NCBI GenBank assembly: GCA_018697195.1
Contig: CM031879.1
Span: forward strand, 19,249,451-19,313,450
Direction: 5' to 3'
Source of the DNA: Certhia americana
Lineage: Eukaryota; Chordata; Aves; Passeriformes; Certhiidae
Length of the DNA stretch: 64,000 nucleotides
Of the stretch, positions 36,001-46,739 are shown piece by piece. Numbering within the stretch: the first letter of the stretch is position 1; every line of letters begins with the position of its first letter. The position numbers and the translations under genes are program-made. The notes below the pieces were generated by a model that was not told the origin of the DNA, searched no databases, and saw only the letters and a list, made by a program, of their open reading frames with translations.

Positions 36001-39000
36001 CACTTAAGATATTATTCAAAATATTCTCTATGGTAATTTTTTTGTGATTTGAGTTATCTATTGCATTATCTTTACCAGCAAAAGGAGGAATTATTTGGTA
36101 GGTAAATGCCTTGAAGGTTGCTCATTATTCATAAACGTAATGAGTATTACAAATTTGGGTTCCAATAGAGATACACATCCCTGTGGTGAGATATTGCTTT
36201 GCTCTTCTAGTATACACCAAAGTTTCTGACAAGGATGAGTGCATGGTAGATAAACATACATTCTGAACATGTTAAGTGTCACTCATTCTCCTTGAAATTC
36301 TGTGAAAACACCATTTATCATGATCTGTGCTCTACTAAGGAGCTCATCCATTCCACAGATTCTTATGTTAACTATTTTAATATGTTAATGATATTAACAT
36401 TAATTATATTACTATGCTAATATTTTCTCCCAAGTGAAATTGTTGATCCATGCTTTACAGATCAGCATTTGCGTAGTTAAGCTTCATTTATTCTCTTCTT
36501 CTGTTGACGTCAAAAAAAGAGATATTTTCTTTTTGCCAGAAGGCACAAACAGAAATAAGTGGAGGATCTCAAATATCTGTACAGGTAGTCATCTTCACTG
36601 ATTGAGAGTACAGTGAGTCTTCAGAATGCAGACAAGCTAGCCACTAGAAAGATGCTTCAGCCGCAGGAATAAAAACTGATATGGATTAATCAGAAGTATA
36701 ATTCTTTTGCAAAAAGTTGCTTAGGGATTGATCAGTAACTGAAAGTAGTGTGGGATTGATATATACTCACCTTCAGATCCTCAGGAGTATCTTTCATAAT
36801 TTTTTTTTCCCTCTTAAATCAGATTCAAAAATCTGCATACTTTTCAGGTATAACTAAGTTGTCTGGGTTTTACTGTTGCCTTTGAGATGGCAGGTTGCTA
36901 AAGAAAAATATGAATGTTAGTCATAGGTATAGACATTGCAAGAAGCAGAGGATTTGCAGAAATCATAAAAAATAGATTTCCACTTCTAGAATAGATTAAT
37001 GAGATCCCAGCAAGAACTAAAGGTTGTTACTGAAGGAAATGTCATTCCTTTAATTAAGTTATACTTTAAAGTGGCATACACAAGAATAGTGCAGCATCAA
37101 GGTTAAATATCCACCACCAGATGAAAAATTGCTCTAGAATCCACTAAATTTTTAATTTAGTTTCAAAGCTTGAAGACAGTGTTCACAGTGTGTCTGCATT
37201 GAGCTAGATGGTCATCACAGTCAGCAGACACCAAGTCAGTACAGTTAATGCTCCCTAGAGATCACAAAATATCTGGTTTTCCATCTCTATCTCATCCTAA
37301 CTTCACAGATTTGATATACTAGAACACCATGGATAACAATGGAATATTAGGGAGTGATACACAGGTAGACAAATGAAATATAGACTTCTTCAAATCTGGG
37401 GTTGAATCCTACATGACTATGACTATGTTGGAGTCGTAACAACTTTTTCTGTCATCTAAAGTGAAGTACAAGAAATTATCTCTGTCTCTGAAATTTTATA
37501 CATTTCACTCATGCCTACAGAGACATACAAACTGAGGAAAAAATATTTTCTTTTGAAGATGGAGGCATTTAATTCATGTTACTTTTGTAACTGACTGTAG
37601 CTGAGATAAAGGAATGAATGATAGCTACATAACTTCTGTCTCTTTTATTAGGAAAAATGCAGATAATGAGTGCATATGATTGCAAAGAAGTCCAATTTCT
37701 ATTTCTTTGTGAAAATGTACTGCTTGTTGTCCTGTCAGTCCACATTAATGTGATTAAAAAATATGGATTAACTATCATATGGATTAAGTACCACACCTTG
37801 ACAGAACCCTTTCTAAGTTCTATTAAATATCACTGAGACTTCAGAAACATGAATCACTCAGGGTATTACTTGTGATCATAAATTCAAAGTATGGTTTTAT
37901 ATTTTTTATTATTGCAGCATCTCTCTCCAGATGCCTGAAAAATACTAATACAAATAATATTGGCTTGAAAATATTAGATTAGTATATCTTCCTGTAAATT
38001 TGACTGAAATGATGACTCTTTCTCATTATTTTTAAATCTTTATTTTGAAATTATAGATGTATAAATAAATACATATTTATGTCCAATAGTACAATCAAAT
38101 TGAGAATGTCCTGCTGGAATGTGGAGTGGGCCTACTGAAAGATGACTTTAACTTCCTTTTGATCACTGTAGGACAATTCTGCAGTAAGGAAAACACCACA
38201 ACACCATTGATCTTGACAGATGTTTACAAATTTCTTTCAGCTTTGGATGTCATGCACATATATAGTAGTAGGCGGCTTGAATCCAGCCATATGGGAACTT
38301 CTGAAATTCTGGCATTTGGTTTTGAGGATGTTCATCTAGTTTCTTGTGTTCTGTTAGGTAGATTCCAACATTCTTGCTTCTGATGTGTTACATTTAATAT
38401 TTTTAAGAGTGCAGTTTCTAAGAGTGTGATTTCGTCACTTCTTAGTACTGTAATGTTTTATGCTTGCTTTCTAAACCAGCTTATATTGTCATTATAGTTT
38501 GTATTGCTATTTTGTGTGGGCTTATTGTGAAAGCAAAGAAGTAACATTCTGTTTTTCAAAAGTATAGAGAGACAAAAAAGTCAGAAGTAATAAGATCTTT
38601 ATAGAAAAAAAATTTCACAAATTTCTTTTGCTGTTTTTGAGAATTAATGGACTTTTCAAAAAATATAATTTAAAAGAAAATACTGACTTTCTTTGATAGG
38701 AAATTGTGTCCTTAAAAAGCTTTTTGACCAACATGATTTAAATTGAATAAATGACTATGTTTATTGAACCCATCACAGTGAAATTTCAGATCAGTACAAA
38801 AATCACACCCTGCTCAAGAAACAAAATACAGAAGAGGAAAGGTGTATTAAGAAAGAATAAATCTTTGAGAATTGCAATTGAAGCAATGGTCTATCTTTCC
38901 TATATACCTATATACCTGAAGTGACCCTGGAAAGTAGATCTATTTTGCTCATGATCAGAATTATGCCAGATCTCTGCAAACAGACTTAGTAAACAGAAGG

Positions 39001-39770
39001 GTTGTTTATTATCTGGCAACATTTTTTTCAACTTGAAAGGACCTCAAAAGCTTTAAAATTTCATATAATTTCAATATATTTTACTGTATTAAGTATTAAA
39101 CATGTGAAATGTTTTCAGAAGCCTGTTTCTTTCTCATCATTGGACAGCATGGAATTTTTTACTTTGAAATATAGTGAATGAAAGAACTGGAATTAAATAG
39201 AATTAAATAAATGGCTTACTAAAAGCAGGTTTTAATAATAACCATCACACATAATTTTTACTAAGATCTGCCCTCAAAGTCCTGGAAGTAAATCCCTTAC
39301 CAAATGAAATTCATTTACTCTGACTTTTCCACAAAACAATCAATACGTCCTCAAGGTTTTTTTGTCAGCATCATGATATAAAGCTAAATGGAGTAATCCA
39401 TTGCTCAGGCTTTTAAATTTTTTTCCTTTTTTTTTTTTTAATTATTAGTTTTATTCTTTAAATATCTTTTGAAAAATGCCTGAGTACTGAGAAAGATGTT
39501 ATAGGCTGTGCTTAGAGCATTCCTTTAGCTGAAGAAAACTAAATAAAATGGTTAATCTCAAAACTAAGACAGTGTGTACTTTAGTTTTTGGAAAGACTCT
39601 TGATTTAGTTAGGTTTAATTCTTTCCTTAACCCAAAGATTGTTTAGGAAAAATTACAGAAATGAAAGCAAGAATCCAAAGTTCGGAAAATTACCATTAAA
39701 ACAGGCTTACAAAATCAGGCTATGTACTAAAGGTAATGTTTTCTCACCCTTGGTGTTGATTCAAGGGCAA
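33060..39770. other. Unassigned AT-rich sequence
   Basis: No gene or known interspersed repeat is recognised. A TTTTA-type microsatellite lies at 33347-33386 and a T run near 39429-39440. Short palindromic TTAA/ATTAA-rich sequence occurs around 36365-36420. Open frames are short and featureless. Confidence 0.65.
33347..33386. repeat. (TTTTA)n microsatellite
   Basis: About 40 bp of imperfect TTTTA units with one C interruption. Confidence 0.88.
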
Positions 39771-39989
39771 TTAAAAGTGTTGCAGGCAAAGAACATTTTG
39801 CTATTCTTTTGAGGCAGGTGGGATACCTTTTCCTCCGTGACATTTCTGCAGGCAGGCTGTACACAGGCAGCTCCTACTGTTGCAAAGAACTGGCATACAC
39901 TTGAGATCAGATCAGACCAGCTGTAGGAGACCACAGAGCAGCAGTATCTTCACAGGCTCTGCCGTTACGGACTCTGCCCAAATGGGGCA

Positions 39990-40096
39990 GCTACAGAGCT
40001 TATAAACCCCCAGGCTGTGCAAGCTGTTCTTCACCTAAACTGTGTCACCTTAGCAGGACTATGGTAAATAACAAATCAAATGGAATTCAGGTAAGA
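39990..40096 (+). promoter_or_regulatory. Candidate TATA promoter with first exon and splice donor
   Basis: A consensus TATAAA lies at 40001-40006, after GC-richer sequence that includes an E-box CAGCTG (about 39920). About 60 bp downstream an ATG (40061-40063) opens a 10-codon frame, MVNNKSNGIQ, which ends exactly at a strong donor, CAG|GTAAGA (exon end 40090). The spacing of TATA, presumed start near 40030, ATG and donor is what a tissue-specific gene with a short first coding exon would show. I do not recognise the peptide and cannot identify exon 2. Each element is common by chance, so the combination is only suggestive. Confidence 0.25.
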
Positions 40097-40322
40097 AGGA
40101 TGCAGACAATACACCCATATACAAGTAACCCTTTTACAAGTACAATTTTATTAATTAAATTTTGCTGAGTGGCTGAAGCATCATGAGCAAATGTTTCTTT
40201 ACTAATGATGATATGTAACAACTTAATGTTTTTCTACAATTAGAATCCTTTTTGATAGTTATGCTTTATGAAAGAAAAAAAATTGGTAAACCTCAGTCTC
40301 TTCAGTAATAGACCTTTTCTGA

Positions 40323-40514
40323 ACACTATTACTGGATAACGGTCATGAGGAGACTGAAGCAGGTGAGGTCCTTAAAGAGCAGATCAGTGCCAAGCCAAGG
40401 GAAATCAAGAAGATCCAGAAGCAAAACTGTAAGTGGCTAAGGATATTTAAATACAAACACATACCTCATGAGAGTGATGATCCCTATGTTCCAAAAGCAG
40501 TTAGCTGCAATTAA
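40323..40514 (+). other. Protein-like open frame of unknown origin
   Basis: An open frame without an internal start, from just after a TGA to a TAA, reads as hydrophilic protein-like sequence. It includes EETEAGEVLKEQISAKPREI, then KKIQKQNCKWLRIFKYK, then ESDDPYVPKAV. The composition (K, E, I, few low-complexity runs) is more protein-like than most frames in this AT-rich DNA. A second frame in the same place is also open and ends in LKQ at a GTGAGG donor, so chance remains plausible. No family is recognised. It lies about 230 bp downstream of the candidate first exon on the same strand. Confidence 0.2.
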
Positions 40515-40519
40515 TTGGT

Positions 40520-43470
40520 ATCTCAATTTCGCCAGCCATTCTTTAAACAGCTAAGTCAGCACTTTTCTGGAGTCCATGAATTTGCCTTAAGTGACAAACT
40601 GACTTCAAAAACAACTAAATTCATCTTCCAAGTCTGCAATGGCTTTCACAATTGCAGAAGAGTATCTTGACAAGTTATCGTAGCTTGAGGGGAGGTTGTA
40701 GAAGGTAAACTTTCTTCTCCAAAGCAGACTGGGATTCCATTTAAGGCAGGCACTGCTTACTTCAATTCCAGTCTGTGCCTCTTAGAGAATCTCCTCTGGC
40801 AGTGTTACTCTGGACTTAGGGGACAACAGATATAGTCTGAATTTCCCTGCATCAGCCAAAATAGACTGCAATTCTCATTTTTCTTTTTCTTTCAGATACT
40901 TTTTTCCTTACATTAGTACCTTTGGAACAGCTGAAGAAAATAGTTTTGAAATGAAAGTGATTTCCAGGCATTATATGTTAACAGCAAACTTTCAAAACTA
41001 ATGCAGAAAGAATTATTATTTATCTGTGCTTGAAAGTGAAAGGAATCCACAGCAAAATGTAAAATTAGATTCCAAGCCTTAGTTACAAAAGAGCTATTGT
41101 ACAACACACAGAAGCATGTGTCTCCTTTTTTAATCAGAAATAGCAATATTAAATTATTCTGCTAAATGCCAAAGAAAAGAGGAAGGTTTTTTTTAGGTAG
41201 CAAATACACAGAAAGTCAGAAACACATAACTTTTCTTAGGTTATTACTAAGTCACATATGGATGTGAAAAGACTGTATCAACTATGCTGCAAGAGATTGA
41301 CTCTACAGCATGCATCAAAAGAAACAGCTTTGGAGATGACTTTTGTGTAAGAAAAATTCTGTGCATCATCTAAGAAGTAATCTCTGAATGACACCTCCAT
41401 ACCTTTCAGATCAATATGTGCAAGAAGTAAAATATAAAAATCTAGATATAATCAGTAAGATTCTTTAATTCTAATAAGCTAAGCGACCTGTAAACTAATT
41501 TAAAAAATACGAGTCAATGTTTTTCACCTCTCATCTAATTTCTGAGCCAGCACTCTATCGGAGTTTCCTGTAGACCAACCCAGTTACTAGCCACAAAATT
41601 GTTTCTAATCAAATTGTCTCATTTACTTTTCCCATTCTGCCCATGCATGGGAGCCACTGTAAAGTGTGTAGAAATTGGCTGTGATGTGACATGCTATTGT
41701 GCTAGAATATTTTGTTCAAAGGAATGGAAGCAATCTGTTTCCATTTTGTGCAGTTCTGGATCTGAGAATGAGATAGCTTTATCTTGTTATAGGCAGTACC
41801 AATCAAACTAAGGATCTGAATTCATAACTTCACATTATCTGATGATGATACAAATTTAGAACACAACGTACAACTACACAGGGTTTTTTTAAATACACAA
41901 AGCATTTGGATAAAAATGGCCAATGAAGTCATTGAACAGATGTTTTCAGGACCAACACTATGCTGTTTTTATGGGAAAAGGAAAAAAAAAAAAGGCTTTA
42001 TACATACAAAAATGAGAGATAGGAAAAAACCTAGTGTTGGTCTATTAATGACAATCAGGGCTTTGTTGCTTTCAGTGCAGCCATGATCACATAAATGAGC
42101 TGGTGTTTGTTGCATGGAATTTGGGTTTGGGTTGCAGAAGGATAAAATAGTTTATGACCATTACTGCGGTACACATATATGGTTATCTAGTTAGCTTCAT
42201 ATTTATCTCCTACATAATATTAATTGTGTTTTCGATGTAAAAGTTTAAATATGTATAACTCTAACACATACTTCGATATGTATCTAACGATACTTTTCTC
42301 TCTTTATTGCTGACTGCAATACTCATAACATTCCTGCAACAAGCAACACCAAAGATTTCAGAAATATGATTGGAAATAATTAGTACTGCTTAAATGTCTC
42401 TTTTTCTCCTATTGAACATAGTGGACACAAAAGCAAAGCCACAAAAGATTTCTGCAGACAGACTGAATTAATTGAGGCTATCAACAAAGGATTACTAAGA
42501 AAATCTAGTGGGCAATAAAGTGTCTTTGCTTTTCAATATATCAAATTAAGAATTGACAAAAATGTGTAATATTTTCTTTGCAGATATTCAATTCTCCTGT
42601 CTATGTAACATAAGTCTTAAAGAGATGAGAGGTGCAGCAAATAAAACAGATATATACACAGACTTGCTCAAAATGAGGGAATGGAAGAATAAATTCTGGT
42701 TTGCAGTTCTTGTGAGTCTTTTCCAGGTTTAGAGATTTAACTGGCACTTTTGATGAATAAACACTTATTCATTAAGATTTTGTATGCCATTTGAAATCCT
42801 GTTGGTATCTTTTTTGGCTGAACAAGAGCCCTACAAAAAGTTTCAAACAGGATTGTCAGATACGGATTTTAAGAATTGGATGTGCTACATCTCAGTTTAG
42901 GACTCAGTTTAGACAATAAAGACTTTAACAAAGTACACCAGCCAGAAGTACAAATTCAGCTGGCACAACACATCTAACTCCTCCTTCCTTTGGCTTCTGT
43001 TACTGCAGAAGTCCAGGTTTCATTGCATTAAGTATAGAATTCTCTCACTAACTCTAATAGGGTTATTTCAGGAATGCCAGCCTTGCACAATGAAAGAAAT
43101 ATCTAGCCACAAAAAAAGGTTTGTTCATTTTACTCTCTCATTTGAAGATGCCCAACCATTTATCATACCAACACAAAATGCAATCACAGATACCTACATA
43201 TTGTACGGAGGAACCAGTCTGAATTGGGTAAATAAGTATCAGAAAATATCAAAGTACTCAGTGTATACGCCACAAATTCTGCTGAAAAAAAAAAATGTTT
43301 TAAAAAAGTATCTTCTGATAATTTTTCATTTTTTTGCTTTTGAAACAAATGCCTTGTTCAAAGATTCGGAATCACTATTAAAATAGGGATTAAATCTCTC
43401 TAATTCAACCAAGAAAAGATTCACAAACCTGAAAAAAATTAATCTAAACTGTTGGGGTTTTTTTAAAAGT
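40520..43470. other. Unassigned AT-rich sequence
   Basis: No gene or known repeat is recognised. Short open frames (for example 40913-41146 minus, 43090-43386 plus) have no supporting features. Confidence 0.65.
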
Positions 43471-43479
43471 AAAGCACAC

Positions 43480-43705
43480 TAGGCTTCCTGACAGGCTGGA
43501 CTGGCCTGGTCCTGCCCAGCATCCCCTGGACCTCTGACCCATGGACCAGGACCCATTTTAGTCCCCAGAATCATCAGCCTCTCACCACAGACTCACCTGG
43601 AGATGGAGCTGGGGCATCCTCCAGCTGCCCTGCTCCCTGGTGCCCTGGGGATCACCTGTCACTCCTGACTACCCAGCTGAACGCTTTGCCACGGCTCAGG
43701 ATGAG
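43480..43705. other. GC-rich block with a minus-strand splice-donor consensus
   Basis: A sharply bounded block of G/C-rich sequence lies inside AT-rich DNA and has few CpGs. On the minus strand it contains CTCCATCTCCAG|GTGAGT (donor GTGAGT at plus 43591-43596), preceded by an ATG whose frame (MPQLHLQ) runs to the donor. It could be an exon of a non-coding RNA or an unrecognised repeat. No acceptor or partner exon was identified. Confidence 0.3.
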
Positions 43706-43709
43706 CAGA

Positions 43710-45925
43710 TTTTTTTTTCACCAAATAATGAAACATTGAAATTATGTTGTACTCTTTGAAATTAGTCAATGATCTCTAAAACAAAGGTTACACTGAAGTT
43801 AATATAGTCCTGAAGTTTGTTGCCACAGGATGCAGATACTTTCAGTTTCCTCAGATGGGATTAAAAAAATTCACACACTTTAAAGAAATACTAATGAGAT
43901 AGGCAGAATTGTGCCTACTGTCATCCCTAACTCCTACTTCTTCCCCCAGATAGTACAGTATGATGGAAACAGATCACAAAAAATACCAAAGTTTTTGTAA
44001 TCTCCCTAAACAATATCATGTTTTCCAGCTGCCAAAGGCAACTACTGGGTTGGATAGCACCATGTTTTATGTTCTAAAGATTTTAGCCCAAACGTATCAT
44101 TCATAACAAAAGGCAGGAAGTAAAAACAGTGAAAAGCTGACCAGAAACAACCTTTGGATAAGCAAAGGTTGTGACTGTGCTTCCTGTGAGCATGTTTGTT
44201 TGTTTTAAGATAGATTTCCATCTCAATAGATCTTGTCATCCCAGAATGTTTCCCTGTACTTTGGAACAAGAAAGAATGCTTCTCCTTTGATCCACTAGCA
44301 AGCCTGTAAGGTAAAATGGGAAACAGTTCAATGAAAGAGTCAACTCTAAAATGTTAACAGAAGAAAGTTCAATGACCTTTTACTGCTAGGAATCAGCTTT
44401 CCTTGTGGGAGGGAACAGGAAAGTTGATTCCTAGGGATAAAAGACTGAACATGGTAGAAAGAAAAAGAAAAACATGCCTAAAAATACCCAGATGCACCAA
44501 ACCCTCAGATTAATTGGCACTTGTTAACCTAATTATAGACTTCCAACGATGTTTGCCACAAATGTTTGTCTCCATCTAAAGGTAAAGTAGAAATTAAATT
44601 TTTGAATAGGACAATTCACTTCAAGATGTAAGTGGATTCAGTACTGCCTCCTGCAATGCCTCAATGTGCCTCTAATATACCACTCACATACAGTGTATTT
44701 CCATTTGTTCACCTTAATAGAGCATTAGCCATAATAACCACCAAGTACAGTGAACATCTGCATTCAAGAAAATAAAAAGCCCACATGGCCAGGAGGAATC
44801 AAGCATTAATCAAAACAGGGTGCTCATTCAAGGACATCGACTTGAGAAAGTGAAAGATATGGGCAGAGATTGTTGCCATACTATACAAGTACAATCTGGG
44901 GAATTACTGGAGATATCCTGGTCTCTTACAATCAACAATTCCATAGAATAATTTTGCTTTTACTTAACGTTTGAAAACTTCCTGTGAAATCATATTTGTT
45001 TCTGAACTCACAAGGCATTATTTGCTAGAGGATTTTTTATCAAGTTTGGTATGGCATTCTTCAATGAACATTTTTTCTCTGCAAGCTCTTATTACAGTGG
45101 GAGTACTAACATTTAAAATACCAGCATTGTTTACCCTGCCTTTCCTGCCTTGATGATTGCCAAGTGCCAACAAAGCACAATTTATGAAATCCTCTTCACA
45201 AAGAAACTATATCCTCCCTTCAGAGAATAATTCAGACTTTCTGTATGAAAGCATTAATGCTAGCTAAGTTCTAAATAAAGGTATTTATAAAGTCATTTTT
45301 GTTGTCTGTAATTCAAGTATCTCATCTTAAACCAACTGCTTCACAAAATGCACAACAAATGTTTATGCTTTAAGAATAAGTGTATGAAGAAGAAGGCAAA
45401 AAAGAAATCTGAATTTGATTTATTACTTTTTCTTCTTAAATCTCGTTCACAGGCATCTTTTTCTGTCCTTTACCTTCTGACTACTACTGTCTCACTGTGA
45501 TAATAAAGAAAAAAGATGTTAAATGGCTTACTCCTCAAATGAATGTCAGAATAAAAAAGTTTTCTGAAAGTAAATACCCTGTTTACATAATTATATACCC
45601 TGAAAAGCCATTCACAAATGATCCAAAAGAGTCATCAGTATCAAATATCACTCTCATAATTTATTGATAAGGTGCCAATAAATGACTGGTGCTAAGCACG
45701 TTAGATGTGTGACTATAACAATAAATTAAATACTTAAAATATTTACCTTGATATTAGGCATAAATATTATAAACAATAGGACCCTACCACTATTTTTCTA
45801 CCATTTATTGATAATTTAGCTCTCTTTATCATTTCAGTCTTTGAAATTGATATATGAATGTCTGTAGTTAAAAAATTGTGTTCCAATCACTAATAAGTAG
45901 AACAATCAAGATTAAAACCTCTGTT
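43710..45925. other. Unassigned AT-rich sequence
   Basis: No gene or known repeat is recognised before the CR1 copy that begins at about 45930. Confidence 0.65.
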
Positions 45926-45929
45926 GACA

Positions 45930-46733
45930 GGAGAAATAGTGCCAGCAAAGCATCAGCTCTGGACATGAGAAGAACAGGTTTCAGGCTGTCAGGAATTAGT
46001 TAGTAAGGACCTGTGAAAAAAATTTTTGCAGTTCCTGGGATGCATCAGTGCTGATCACTTTTTAAACATCACCTCCTAAGGGCACAGGAACAGAAATTCC
46101 CAAATGTTGCAAGTCAAGCAGGCAAGGCAGAAGGCTAGCTTGGCTGAACAAGATTTTTTTCTTGGAAGTAACAAAAAAAAAAGGAAAGTATATGCCCAGT
46201 GGAAGCAAAGTCAGGTGACATGGGAATAATACAGAGATACTGCTTGCCACTGTAAGAAGAAAATTTGTGTGGCCAAAGCTCAGCAGGAATGGATGCTGGA
46301 CAGAAACTTGGGGGACCATAAAAAGAGCTTTTTTCAAATATATTAATGGCACTAGGCAGAGTAAAAATCACATCAGCCCATTACAGGATGAGGATGGCCA
46401 CTTCACCAGCAGGGACAGGGATAAGGCAGAGTTGTTTAACAAATTCTTGTCTGTACCTTCAGCAGGGGGTGACAGACCACAGGGGCCTCAGTGCCCTGAG
46501 CTGGAGGACAGTGACTGCAAGAATGTCCAGTTCCCAATCCTGAAATTGTGCAGGATCTGCTGCTCCTCAGGGCAATGGTCACAGCCCCAGCCTGACAGAG
46601 CTCCAGAAGTGTTTGGACACTGCTCTCGGGCACATGGTGTGACTTCTGGGGGGGTGCTGTGCAGGGCCTGGAACTGGACTCAGTCTGTGTGGGTCACTTC
46701 CAACTCAGCATATACTGTGATTCTGTGAACTAT
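45930..46733 (+). mobile_element. CR1 LINE with large internal deletion (plus strand)
   Basis: From about 45930 to 46565 the sequence follows the CR1 ORF2 region between the endonuclease and reverse transcriptase domains. At about 46566 it jumps directly into the 3' UTR (CCTGACAGAGCTCCAGAAGT, then the typical GTGTGACTTCT...GGCCTGG block) and ends at TGTGATTCTGTGAA. The whole RT domain is missing, so the copy arose either by an internal deletion after insertion or from a deleted template. The 3' end lacks poly(A), as normal for CR1. The left boundary is estimated. Confidence 0.9.
46140..46565 (+). pseudogene. Remnant of CR1 ORF2 (endonuclease-RT linker)
   Basis: The conceptual protein includes FFKYINGTRQSKNHISPLQD, EDGHFTSRDRDKAELFNKFL and CPELEDSDC, which match the CR1 ORF2 linker preceding the reverse transcriptase as I remember it. 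The frame then runs into 3' UTR sequence, so the end of the open frame (to 46728) is not coding. There is no intact endonuclease or RT. This is a dead fragment. Confidence 0.87.
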
Positions 46734-46739
46734 TTTGCT

